The notes beneath the pieces are model-generated. The model saw only the letters and a list, made by a program, of their open reading frames with translations. It made no database searches and had not been told where the DNA came from. This document shows, piece by piece, positions 17,573 through 27,274 of a DNA stretch of 64,000 bases. Position 1 is the stretch's first letter, and every line of letters starts with the position of its first letter. Position numbers and translations under genes: made by a program. Source of the DNA: Bacteroides mediterraneensis (GTDB lineage: Bacteria > Bacteroidota > Bacteroidia > Bacteroidales > Bacteroidaceae); assembly GCF_025993685.1 (NCBI RefSeq), contig NZ_DAJPEN010000001.1:2170001-2234000 (forward strand), read 5' to 3'.

Positions 17573-19981
17573 TCACTCCCTCTTGATTTCTTCTGCCGGA
17601 TTCACCCGGGACACCTGCCAAATGCGGAAAGCTATCGTGAGGGCGACGAACAAGGAGACACTCAGGAAGAGGCAAAAATAGAAAGCCACCCCATGCCGGA
17701 AGAACACTGTGTACAAGGTACTAAACTGCCTCAACAAGAATTCAACCAGCGCAAATCCCCACACAGCCGTCACCGTCAGTAAAGTCACATAAAGCCGGGC
17801 AAACAGCCAGATTATCTGACACATTCCGGCACCGTTAATTTTTCGGATAGCCATCTCCTTCCGCCGATATTCCGTGTCGATGGTCACGGCTGAATACACG
17901 CCCAACAACGAAATCACCAGCACCACTACCGAAAAGAACAATACAATTCCGCGGAGCTTGAACTCAAGCGCCTGTGACTCACGGATGTCGTCCATGAACG
18001 TGCTGACCTTCACTTCCACACTTTCCGGCAACGTTTTTTTCAGTATCTTCCGGACCTCTTGAGATACGGTTTCCGTCTGCCCCTCCTTACATTTCACATA
18101 ACAATGCCCACAGTAATCGTCGAACCCGCTCAGAAGGAATATAAATCCTTCACTATCATAATACACACTGGACACAAATGTCTGGCACACTCCTTTAACC
18201 GTGTAGGCATCTCCGTCATAATTATAAAGCGGTTTCCCCATGATGTCCTTTCCGAGACGACGAGACAAAGCCTCGTCTATCACCAAATCGGACGATTCAC
18301 GCAGCGTATGTCCCGACCGCATCGGAATGTGCATGAAACGAAAGAAACCGGGAGTTACACGCATCACATTTACATCCACATAACTGTCTTTATTGTCTTT
18401 CTCCGTATACATACCCGAACCGGAAACGCCTCCCAAATAAGTGATGTCGGCCGGAAGTACCTCTTCGACTCCCGACAAGTTTTTAAACTGATGTATCAGA
18501 TCCTGCTTCTGCACGGTATTCATAAAAGAAAAATCCATCGGAATGCTCAAAATCTGCTTTTTCTCCTCCAAGCTCAATGTCCCGAACAAGGTACGTCCCG
18601 TTTTATCCGATTGCAGATAAAGTGCCGCTGCCAGTGAGATAAAGACCCAACAGATGAACAACTGCGCTCCCAACAACAGATTCCGCAGCCGTCTCTTTCC
18701 TCCCCGGTGTACACCGCCCGATACCCCCGCATGCACCTGCGTGCGACGTACCTTCCACACGACTATTCCACACACCCAAGCACATACTCCCAACAGGCCA
18801 GCCAGATACTCAAAGCACTGTACCATCAGCAGAGAAGCGTCAAACTGCAAAGACAAACCGGCCATTTCCAGTCTCAACCAGGGAGCCATCACCTCGATGC
18901 AGACACCAGTCAACAAGCCGGCCAGCAAAACCAACAAGGCAGACTGTGTGAACAGTTGGACGAAAAGACTGCCTCCGGATGCTCCCGCCATTCTCCGGAT
19001 ACTGAATTCACGCATACGAGTAAGAAAAGACCCCACGAGCAGATGAAAGAAATTGAGCAAGGCCACCAGCAAAATCAATACCCCGGCTACCATCGTAGTC
19101 CATACCATCGTACGAAGCAGTCCCCCATTCCAGCCCCTATCTCCCATCGGATGAGCTTCCACCGCAAAGCTTGTATCATGCATCCGATGCGTCTGTTTGC
19201 TGCGATAAAACCACTCATTGAGTTGCTCCGGAGTAAAACCTTTACGCAGCAACGCATACGTAAAGGAACTGATAATGGCATAACGGGCATCATTCTGGAT
19301 GATTCCTTCCGAATCGTTGAGGGAAAACATATCCAGATGCTCCATAAAAGCAATACTGTTGTTCTCTGGAATATCCTCAATCACTGCCTGAATGGTATAA
19401 ACTGTTCCCCCGGTACGTGGAGTAGAATCCGGCGAAGTGTACAACCGGCGCATCAGTACCAGCTGTTTTCCTACCGCCTGGCGAATATCCCCATATACCC
19501 GGCGTGCCATGCTCTCACTCACGACCAATGAATTTGGCATCATCTTGCTCACTTCAGCCGAACCGCACAAAATTTGAGGAGTCAATACTTGAAAAAAGGA
19601 AGAATCCGTCTCTGCCACGAAAAAGGTATAAGGTAACTGCTTCCCGTCGGGCATCTCCACGTTGAAAGGCCGTTCTATCGGTGAATAATCCACCACACAT
19701 AATGCCTCAATCCCATCCGGCTTTTGAAGACGCAGTTCCTCGGCCAACGTCGCAGGAGTATAATTCAACACCTTCCCTTCTTTCATGTCACGAATATTGA
19801 GTTCGGCAATCCGTTCATAGTTTGCAAAACAATGATTCATGCTGAAAGCATAACGAACCACGTAGAGACAAATGCTGAAACACAGCAAGGCCACCCCTAC
19901 TCCGACCAACGCAATCAGATGCTGTGTCTTATATTTCCACAAATTGCGGAAAGCTACTTTCAAATAATGTGCAATCATCAT
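17573..19981 (-). CDS. FtsX/MacB-type ABC permease, pair A (permease 3)
   Basis: 802 residues, the longest of the set. It starts MMIAHYLKVAFRNLWKYKTQ (the second Met is equally possible) and ends NPAEEIKRE. N-terminal coupling loop RMREFSIRRMAGASGGSL, C-terminal loop KEMAIRKINGAGMCQI. TM1 covers about 22-45, and the two periplasmic domains are about 50-280 and 460-660. It pairs with the downstream gene by its matching ends. It follows permease 4 by 15 bases, so transcription is continuous. Confidence 0.92.
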   Translation of the reverse strand: MMIAHYLKVAFRNLWKYKTQHLIALVGVGVALLCFSICLYVVRYAFSMNHCFANYERIAELNIRDMKEGKVLNYTPATLAEELRLQKPDGIEALCVVDYSPIERPFNVEMPDGKQLPYTFFVAETDSSFFQVLTPQILCGSAEVSKMMPNSLVVSESMARRVYGDIRQAVGKQLVLMRRLYTSPDSTPRTGGTVYTIQAVIEDIPENNSIAFMEHLDMFSLNDSEGIIQNDARYAIISSFTYALLRKGFTPEQLNEWFYRSKQTHRMHDTSFAVEAHPMGDRGWNGGLLRTMVWTTMVAGVLILLVALLNFFHLLVGSFLTRMREFSIRRMAGASGGSLFVQLFTQSALLVLLAGLLTGVCIEVMAPWLRLEMAGLSLQFDASLLMVQCFEYLAGLLGVCAWVCGIVVWKVRRTQVHAGVSGGVHRGGKRRLRNLLLGAQLFICWVFISLAAALYLQSDKTGRTLFGTLSLEEKKQILSIPMDFSFMNTVQKQDLIHQFKNLSGVEEVLPADITYLGGVSGSGMYTEKDNKDSYVDVNVMRVTPGFFRFMHIPMRSGHTLRESSDLVIDEALSRRLGKDIMGKPLYNYDGDAYTVKGVCQTFVSSVYYDSEGFIFLLSGFDDYCGHCYVKCKEGQTETVSQEVRKILKKTLPESVEVKVSTFMDDIRESQALEFKLRGIVLFFSVVVLVISLLGVYSAVTIDTEYRRKEMAIRKINGAGMCQIIWLFARLYVTLLTVTAVWGFALVEFLLRQFSTLYTVFFRHGVAFYFCLFLSVSLFVALTIAFRIWQVSRVNPAEEIKRE

Positions 19982-19996
19982 AAATTCATTCTTTTA

Positions 19997-22345
19997 TTAT
20001 TCACTTTTCATTACTTCACTCGGATTGATGCGGGAAGCCTTGTGCACCTGCCAGAGCAACGTAGCCACGGAAATCACCGCTACTATCAGGAAGGCTGTCA
20101 GGAACAGGCCGACCGTCACCGGAGCCTTCACCACCAAATCGGCGGTATAGTAGTGGATGGCCAGCCAAGCCAACGGAACTGCCACCACGGCTGCCAGCAA
20201 CAGCATCCCCACGTAACGGCGGAGCAACAGCACATACAGGTCTTTCAGCATGGCACCGTTCACCTTGCGGATGGCAATCTCCCGGTAACGCTGGCGGATG
20301 TCGAACAAGGAAATGCCGAACAACCCCAGACAGGAAATGACAATGGCGATAAAGGCAAAGGCCGAATAAATGGTAGCCACCTGCCGATCGGATTTATACA
20401 ACTTCTGCACATCGTCCTTCAGTAACGAATACTGAAAATTCTCCGTACCATACACTTCCTTTTCCAACTTCCGCAGATAATCTATCACCTGAGGAATCCG
20501 ACCCGGCTGACACGCAATATGATACACATCTCCCTGCATAGTAGGAAAAACCATGAAAAGCATGGGGCGTATCCCCTTGGATATATGTCCGCTATAATAA
20601 TCCTCTATCACCCCCACAATCGGTCGGGCCGGAAAGTCAGGCGCCGCCTCTTTCATACGAAGGTCCAACACGGTAGCTCCCTCCAAAGAGGTGTATCCCA
20701 ATGCCTGCATAGCAGCCCGATTCACCACATAGCCATCCTCCTCGACAGGCAATCTTCCTTCCACAAGCTTCAGGTTGAACAAGGTAAAGAATTCAGGAGT
20801 GGCAAAATTCTGATTCAATGAAACGGTTTCCCCCTTCACATTCTGAAACTCCGCCGTATAGTCGAAATCCAGAATGGAATACACATCCGCCGTCCAACAT
20901 GAAATGTCCGGACATTTGCTCAATGCCTCATCAATCTGCGCAATCCGCTGCTTCCGGGCCTGTATCGATTCATCGGTATAAGAAGCATAATCCGTTGATT
21001 CATATATAAGGTTGGCCTGAATCACGTTTTCCATCCGAAATCCCGGTGGAGTATTCAACAGCAAGTTGAGATGACGATGAAAAAACAAGGCAAGGACAAC
21101 CAGTACAATGGTTACGGTATATTGCACGAACAGGAATCCCTGACGCAAACGTATGGATTTCCGGTCATTCCCCGAACGAACCAATGACATACTTAACGGA
21201 GCCTTTCCACACCGGAGTGCAGTTACCAACGATATCAGCAGCGGCAACCACACCACCAAAGCCAATGATACCCATACGTCAAACGCCCCGACAGCAAACT
21301 CTGTATCAAAGACACGATTGACAAAAGGCTGAGCAAGTTCCACCACCGTCCAAGCTAACAGCAACGACAATGCCGACAACACCAGATTCTCCCAATACAT
21401 CAATAGAAAAAGTGAACGGAAACCTGCTCCCCATACCCGATGAATCAGGTAAATCCGTAACCGCTTGCCCATCAGCACCGCATACAAATTGAGGTAATTA
21501 AGCAGACCGATAAAGAATATAAAGATACACATGGCCGACAAGACATACAACTGAGCACGGTTGCCCGACACACACATCGTAGGAGAAGTGCGGTACAACA
21601 AACGGGACTCCCAATACACATCCTTCAACGACAGAAGGGAGAAAGTGTACATGCTGCCGTCTCCCACCCGTGTAGGACGCAACGTCTTGCCTGCCTCATT
21701 CAATTTCTGAATATCCGCTCCCGGTACAAAACGGACAAACTCCATGGGCATTCTCTCCCAAAGTGCTCCCGGCATTTCGGAAAGAATGGCATCCACCAAC
21801 AAAAAACTTTTATTCTTCGGCGTGGCAAAAATACCGGATATGGTCACTGATTTCCCGGTAGACAAGACAAAGGTTTCTCCAATGGGATTCTGCTTGCCAA
21901 ACAACTTATGCGCCAAGTGCTCACTCAGCAAAGCCATCCCAGGCTTTGAAAGGGAACTCTCTCCTTGCAAGAGCTGATAATGGAACAGTTTCAAGAAAGT
22001 CGTATCAGCCACTATCATATTTACCTGGAAACGATTATCTTTGTAACGTATCATGTCATGATCCAGCAGTGTGACCCGTGAACGTTGCATGACCAGTGAA
22101 GGGTCTACAGCCAGCGTATCGCCATTCAATGTGGAAGAGACCAATGCATCGTTCTCACCAATCTGACAACGAGACACATATACATTTTCCCGGTCCACAC
22201 AATGGGTATCAACCGTCAGTTCCCGATGGATATATCGAAGTAAAATAATACAGCAGGCCAGACTGAAAGCCAGCCCCAACAGATTAATCAGTGTGTACGT
22301 CCGTGCACGAAGCAGGAAACGTAATGCATAGCGTAGTGTGTTCAT
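19997..22345 (-). CDS. FtsX/MacB-type ABC permease, pair B (permease 4)
   Basis: 782 residues. Starts MNTLRYALRFLLRARTYTLI and ends NPSEVMKSE. Its first ~32 residues are identical to those of permease 5, and the DNA is almost unchanged there. C-terminal loop REIAIRKVNGAMLKDL; the N-terminal loop is worn (RLRIYLIHRVWGAGFRSL, missing the acidic residue). Periplasmic domains differ markedly from the partner. The gap to permease 5 is 20 bases. It probably forms a transport unit with the shared ATPase dimer. Confidence 0.92.
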   Translation of the reverse strand: MNTLRYALRFLLRARTYTLINLLGLAFSLACCIILLRYIHRELTVDTHCVDRENVYVSRCQIGENDALVSSTLNGDTLAVDPSLVMQRSRVTLLDHDMIRYKDNRFQVNMIVADTTFLKLFHYQLLQGESSLSKPGMALLSEHLAHKLFGKQNPIGETFVLSTGKSVTISGIFATPKNKSFLLVDAILSEMPGALWERMPMEFVRFVPGADIQKLNEAGKTLRPTRVGDGSMYTFSLLSLKDVYWESRLLYRTSPTMCVSGNRAQLYVLSAMCIFIFFIGLLNYLNLYAVLMGKRLRIYLIHRVWGAGFRSLFLLMYWENLVLSALSLLLAWTVVELAQPFVNRVFDTEFAVGAFDVWVSLALVVWLPLLISLVTALRCGKAPLSMSLVRSGNDRKSIRLRQGFLFVQYTVTIVLVVLALFFHRHLNLLLNTPPGFRMENVIQANLIYESTDYASYTDESIQARKQRIAQIDEALSKCPDISCWTADVYSILDFDYTAEFQNVKGETVSLNQNFATPEFFTLFNLKLVEGRLPVEEDGYVVNRAAMQALGYTSLEGATVLDLRMKEAAPDFPARPIVGVIEDYYSGHISKGIRPMLFMVFPTMQGDVYHIACQPGRIPQVIDYLRKLEKEVYGTENFQYSLLKDDVQKLYKSDRQVATIYSAFAFIAIVISCLGLFGISLFDIRQRYREIAIRKVNGAMLKDLYVLLLRRYVGMLLLAAVVAVPLAWLAIHYYTADLVVKAPVTVGLFLTAFLIVAVISVATLLWQVHKASRINPSEVMKSE

Positions 22346-22365
22346 ATAAATTTGTTTCTTTTTTA

Positions 22366-24750
22366 TTATTCACTTTTCATTACTTCACTCGGATTAATGC
22401 GGGAGGCTTTGTGCACCTGCCAGAACAGCGTGAGGACTGACAATACCATCACCACCAGGAAGGGTATCAGGAACAAGCCGACAGTGACTGGAGCTTTTTC
22501 CACAAAAGTGGCTGTGTAATGCCGAATCACCAGCCAGGCCACAGGAGCCGCTACCACAAAAGCAAGCAACTGAACCAAAAGATACCTGCGTCCCAACAAA
22601 AGATACAAATCGCGGCGTGTAGCCCCATTTACTTTCCGAATGGCGATTTCCCGATAACGGCGACGAATCTCAAACAAGGAAATGCCCAACAAGCCCAAGC
22701 AGGAAACCCAAATAGCCATGTACGAGAACAAGGTATAAATATCGGACGTCCGTTCATCGTCCTTATACATTTCTGCCACTTTATCGTCCATCCACTGATA
22801 AGTAAAATCATCCGTGTGATACACTTCCTGCTCTATCTTTTTCAAGTATGGCACAAGCTCTTTCTCTCTGCCGGGTACCGCTTTTATCAATGCAGCCCCC
22901 AATGAATTGGAGGAAATGACCAGCAGCATCGGAGGAACACCGTCGGTAAGCCGTTGCGGAAAGAAATCTTTTACCACCGCATTTACCGGCATCATGGACG
23001 TGCCGTATTCCACCACCTTTCCTTGCACCATGGCTATCCATAATGGCGAGACACTCCGCACAGCCGCTTTTTCCACGGCGTCATACCCCAAAGTCTTCAT
23101 GGCTGTCTCATTCAAAGCAATCTGATAATGCTCATACGAATCAATGTCACCTATCTGTCCCTCCTTCACTTTCAATCCGAACATCTTCATGAAATCCGTG
23201 GAAGTAAACATGACGTACAAAGGAAACTTCTCTCCTTTGTCATTGATTATATCTGTAAAATAACCACGCAGAAAGTCCCGGGGTGAAGTCATCCAGCTTT
23301 CTATGAAAGGACACTCATCCAGTTTCTGATTAATCGCCTCCCGACAGGCCCATTGCCTTTGCTGTTGCTCGGATGTAAGGCTTTCGTAAGCACTGTATCT
23401 ATTCTCCCGATACAAGTCGGCAGACAAAATTCCCTGTGTAGTATAACCATGAGAAGTATGCATCAGAAAATCAAAGTGGTGCTGGAAGTAGAAGGCAAGT
23501 ATCATCAGCAGCAGGGTAATGGCATACTGTATAAACAAAAAGACCTGACGATAGACCGACTTGCTTTTTCCGTCCTGATAGAAGCGCATGCAACTGACTG
23601 GATTCTTCAGTCCGTAGCGTACATAAAAAACGAAAGAGGCCAACAAAGGCAACACAACCAACAGACTCCCCGTCAGTACCCAGTCAAAAAAGGTACCCGG
23701 TACCGATTCTCCAAACAGGTGGGTGATATAGCGGGAAGAAAGTTCTATGATTCCCCAAGCCAGCAAGATTGCCCCAGCCATCAGCAACAGATTTTCCAGG
23801 TACATCTCAACAAAAAGCCTTCCACGGGAAATGCCAAACACTTTCTTCAGGCCGTACATCCTTGTACGCTTCAACATGGTGACGGAATACAAATTGACGA
23901 AACTCAAAATACCAATCAAAAACAAGAAGATGTCCACACCCGACAAAATATACACATAATTCCGGTTGCCAAACTGAAAGATACGATTGTATTTGTCGGC
24001 TATGGAAGATTCGAAATAAAAATCTTTCCAGCCTATGTATCTATACCGGCACAAAGCACGCTCATCATAAGGATACTTCCGATACACATTCGTTTGCTTG
24101 TTTATTTCCTCCAGGTTCAGATGCGGATCCACCCTCATCAATTCGGTATTCAGCTTGCCCCAGTCAGGCTTCAGTTGACGCGATACCAACAAATCAAAGT
24201 TCCATGTAGTCTTGCAGACTGGTTCTTTCAACACTCCTGTCACCGTCAGCGTCCACTTACCGTACATCAGTTTTTTCCCGATGGGTGATTCCTTTCCAAA
24301 AAGCCTGCGGGCATACTTCTCGGTCAGAATCGCCACATCCGGACGAGACAAAGCCAGACTTCCTTCCACCACCTGATAAGAAAAGAAATGAAAGAATGTG
24401 GAATCTACTGCAAGCAAATCCGACTGGAAAGCCCGGTCACCGGAAAAAATGGAAGCGTTCTCCTCCTCCACTACCCGGCACTGTTCACGTATCCATTTCC
24501 GGTCAAGCGCAAAAACTCCGTCACTTTGCTGCACCGGATTCTCCCCAGGATATACCGTTCCATTAATGTCCCGAAGCGGCACCACAATGGTTGACAGATC
24601 CTGTCCATGCACATCGACCGTCAGTTCCCGATGGATGTATCGGAGCAGAATGAGGCAGCAGGCCAGACTGAAAGCCAGCCCCAACAGATTAATCAGGGTG
24701 TACGTCCGTGCACGAAGCAGGAAACGTAAGGCATAGCGTAGTGTGTTCAT
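22366..24750 (-). CDS. FtsX/MacB-type ABC permease, pair B (permease 5)
   Basis: 794 residues. Begins and ends almost exactly like permease 4 (RYALRFLLRARTYTLINLLG; HKASRINPSEVMKSE). C-terminal coupling loop REIAIRKVNGATRRDL; N-terminal loop RTRMYGLKKVFGISRGRL. Between the shared ends, the extracytoplasmic parts are only distantly similar. A third copy of this type's 3' end survives as a remnant further upstream (27175-27270), so pair B was once at least a triplet or was rearranged. Confidence 0.92.
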   Translation of the reverse strand: MNTLRYALRFLLRARTYTLINLLGLAFSLACCLILLRYIHRELTVDVHGQDLSTIVVPLRDINGTVYPGENPVQQSDGVFALDRKWIREQCRVVEEENASIFSGDRAFQSDLLAVDSTFFHFFSYQVVEGSLALSRPDVAILTEKYARRLFGKESPIGKKLMYGKWTLTVTGVLKEPVCKTTWNFDLLVSRQLKPDWGKLNTELMRVDPHLNLEEINKQTNVYRKYPYDERALCRYRYIGWKDFYFESSIADKYNRIFQFGNRNYVYILSGVDIFLFLIGILSFVNLYSVTMLKRTRMYGLKKVFGISRGRLFVEMYLENLLLMAGAILLAWGIIELSSRYITHLFGESVPGTFFDWVLTGSLLVVLPLLASFVFYVRYGLKNPVSCMRFYQDGKSKSVYRQVFLFIQYAITLLLMILAFYFQHHFDFLMHTSHGYTTQGILSADLYRENRYSAYESLTSEQQQRQWACREAINQKLDECPFIESWMTSPRDFLRGYFTDIINDKGEKFPLYVMFTSTDFMKMFGLKVKEGQIGDIDSYEHYQIALNETAMKTLGYDAVEKAAVRSVSPLWIAMVQGKVVEYGTSMMPVNAVVKDFFPQRLTDGVPPMLLVISSNSLGAALIKAVPGREKELVPYLKKIEQEVYHTDDFTYQWMDDKVAEMYKDDERTSDIYTLFSYMAIWVSCLGLLGISLFEIRRRYREIAIRKVNGATRRDLYLLLGRRYLLVQLLAFVVAAPVAWLVIRHYTATFVEKAPVTVGLFLIPFLVVMVLSVLTLFWQVHKASRINPSEVMKSE

Positions 24751-24788
24751 ATTGTTTTCTTTTCTTATTTCTATATCATTCTTTTATA

Positions 24789-27167
24789 TCATTCACTCTT
24801 TATCACCTCTGCCGGATTCTCATTTGCCGTTTTCCAAATGCGATGCCCGATACAAGCCACTACACAAAGAGCAACGCCGACAAAAATCAGCAGAAATGGA
24901 AGGAATCCGATTTCCACCTGACGGTCATAGTGCTCTATCCAACGTCTCATCACCCACCAGGCAGCAGGGAAGGCAATCAGCGAAGAAACGACCAACAGCA
25001 AAGCATATTCCCTGAAAAACAGCATAAGAATATTCCTCACCGTGGCTCCGTTTACCTTGCGGATAGCTATCTCCTTGCGGCGCCGCTCGCAAGCTAATGT
25101 CACCAGCGAGTAGATACCAAATATCGAAATGAAGATACACACCAGCGATGAGAACCCAAGCAATGACGACAAGGCATCTTCCGACTTCAGATAATCGTTG
25201 TAACGTTCTTCTTCACTATAGAGAAAGAGCTTACGGTCGGGCAGCTCGGCACGCTGCATCTCTTCAATGCAACGGCGACATTCGTCCCACGTTCCCGGAC
25301 GGTATTTGAAAAGAACAAAACAGCGGGCGTGCATCCACTTTACCTGATCGGTGTTGACAAACATCGTGTAGGGAAGTTTCTCAGTAGGCGATTTATAAGC
25401 ACAGTCTTTCACCACCCCGATAACGGTCATCGGCTCTGTCTTGCGATCAACAAAAAACAGCTGCTTGCCTACAGCTTCTTCAGGAGTCCAACCCATCCGG
25501 CGGGCCGTACTTTCCAGAATGTTCACCTGCCGATAATCCGACTTTTCCGACACCCATTCGCCTGCCAACAGCTGCATACCGTAAAAACGGAAGAAGTCTT
25601 CACCAGCCAACACTTCATCAAAAGACAAAGGCTCCTTCAAACGGCCTTCCATACCTGTTCCTCCATCTATCAAGGACGATGAATAAGCTCCCATACCCAA
25701 CAACGGCCAGTAAACCGGACGTACCACCTCCGTCACCATCGGCAAGGTCTTGATTTTCTCGGCCCATACGTTCATGTCCACATTCATCCAAATGCTGACG
25801 GCTGCCCGTCCGCGATAGTCCATGCCTGTATCCACATTCCGCAAATGGTGCAGTTGCAGCTGCATGGCCACCGCACAGAAGATGAAAGCCATACAGACCG
25901 TCAGCTGGAGAATGACACTTCCTTTCCGCCAAGCGATACCCGAAAGCGCATTGCCCGTATGCATATTTCCATGCAATGACCGCTTCTGAAACAGCCATAC
26001 CCACAGCACCACGATGACCATCATGACGACCGATACCGACAGGATGTAGAACAAGATTGAACGGTAGTTCGAAAAGTCAGCATCCTGAATCAGCGCATAC
26101 CGGAGAAAGACCGGCATCAGCAACTCTACCAATACCATCCCCACGACCAAGGCCGCCAGAATTGTCAACAGAAAATCAGTACAAAGCAGGATAACCAACG
26201 AACGCAGTCCTGCCCCGCAAACCTGCCGCAACACCATTTCTCTTCGGCGCGTACGGAAACGGTCGATATAAATCGTCAGGTAATTGATAAAGGCACAAAC
26301 GATAATAAGTCCGCCCACCACAGCAAACCAGGTGATATAACGGAACTGCACTGTCTGGTTGTTTTTAAGGATGAAACCTTCCGTAGCACGAAGGCCCGTC
26401 AGCGGTTCCAGGTAGAAACGTGTCAGTCCCGTGTTCTCCTGAAACCTGCTTTTGGTCAGTTCTTCGGGGAAGTGGGCATTCATCTTCTCCAGCAATCGGG
26501 AGACATCCGTACCTGGCTTCACTTTGACAAGTGTCCGGTAGGTGTAATCGTCCCAGCCTGTCCGTCCGCTTCCGTTACCCAGAAAAGCGTAGGGGAAATT
26601 AGTGTGCGCTCCCCAGTCGCTCACTACAGCGCCAATGGTATATTCCTTGTTCCAGTTGGCATTGGTCACGGTTTGGCCAATCACATCCGTAGTGCCAAAC
26701 AGCTGTTTTGCGGTCTTCTCCGTAATGGCAATACGGCTATCTGTGGAACCGGCACGAAGAAAACTGTCATCCCCCTCCAAGGTACGGAAGTCCAGCATCC
26801 GCAAGGCGGTAGTATCGGGCAGAAGCATGGGCAACTCCAGCATCCGGTTGTCTTTCATCACAAAAAAAGTTTCTGCCTCAAACAAACAGTAATCTTCAAT
26901 TTCCGAATAATGTTCCTTCAGGTAACGTCCCAAGGCATAAGGCGTGAAGCTCGCGGAAGACCCGCCGAAACTATCGTCATTCACTCCAACCAGATACAGA
27001 CGGTCTGCATCACGATGAAACGTATCGTACGTCATCTCATAATGTATCCAGAAGGCAGAAAGGGCAAAGCATGCCAAGCCCACGGCCAGTCCTAAGATAC
27101 TGACCACACTCTGCATACGGTATTTCAGCAAGTTACGCCAGGCTATTTTCAGGTAATGTAACCACAT
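24789..27167 (-). CDS. FtsX/MacB-type ABC permease, pair C (permease 6)
   Basis: 792 residues. Starts MWLHYLKIAWRNLLKYRMQS and ends ENPAEVIKSE. N-terminal coupling loop RRREMVLRQVCGAGLRSL, C-terminal KEIAIRKVNGATVRNI. The start segment is shared with permease 7 (HYLKIAWRNLLKYRMQ in both), as is the NPAEVIK end. Eight membrane helices and two periplasmic MacB-like domains are predicted. Immediately upstream lies the vestigial 3' end of a pair B gene, so a recombination joint lies just in front of this gene. Confidence 0.92.
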   Translation of the reverse strand: MWLHYLKIAWRNLLKYRMQSVVSILGLAVGLACFALSAFWIHYEMTYDTFHRDADRLYLVGVNDDSFGGSSASFTPYALGRYLKEHYSEIEDYCLFEAETFFVMKDNRMLELPMLLPDTTALRMLDFRTLEGDDSFLRAGSTDSRIAITEKTAKQLFGTTDVIGQTVTNANWNKEYTIGAVVSDWGAHTNFPYAFLGNGSGRTGWDDYTYRTLVKVKPGTDVSRLLEKMNAHFPEELTKSRFQENTGLTRFYLEPLTGLRATEGFILKNNQTVQFRYITWFAVVGGLIIVCAFINYLTIYIDRFRTRRREMVLRQVCGAGLRSLVILLCTDFLLTILAALVVGMVLVELLMPVFLRYALIQDADFSNYRSILFYILSVSVVMMVIVVLWVWLFQKRSLHGNMHTGNALSGIAWRKGSVILQLTVCMAFIFCAVAMQLQLHHLRNVDTGMDYRGRAAVSIWMNVDMNVWAEKIKTLPMVTEVVRPVYWPLLGMGAYSSSLIDGGTGMEGRLKEPLSFDEVLAGEDFFRFYGMQLLAGEWVSEKSDYRQVNILESTARRMGWTPEEAVGKQLFFVDRKTEPMTVIGVVKDCAYKSPTEKLPYTMFVNTDQVKWMHARCFVLFKYRPGTWDECRRCIEEMQRAELPDRKLFLYSEEERYNDYLKSEDALSSLLGFSSLVCIFISIFGIYSLVTLACERRRKEIAIRKVNGATVRNILMLFFREYALLLVVSSLIAFPAAWWVMRRWIEHYDRQVEIGFLPFLLIFVGVALCVVACIGHRIWKTANENPAEVIKSE

Positions 27168-27174
27168 AGTCTTT

Positions 27175-27270
27175 CTATTTATTCAGTTTATATTCATGTT
27201 TCATTACTTCACGCAGATTGATACGAGAGGCTTTGTTCACCTGCCAGCACAATGTGATAACTGACAATAG
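27175..27270 (-). pseudogene. vestigial 3' end of a pair B permease gene
   Basis: Read on the minus strand, this gives LSVITLCWQVNKASRINLREVMKHE, then a short run-on to a TAG at 27175-27177. It aligns with the C-termini of permeases 4 and 5 (WQVHKASRINPSEVMKSE), with the key Pro-Ser changed to Leu-Arg and the normal stop lost. The DNA match to 22375-22440 is obvious by eye. The fragment lies between permeases 6 and 7 and has no start, so it is a deletion or duplication scar. Confidence 0.85.
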
Positions 27271-27274
27271 ACTA

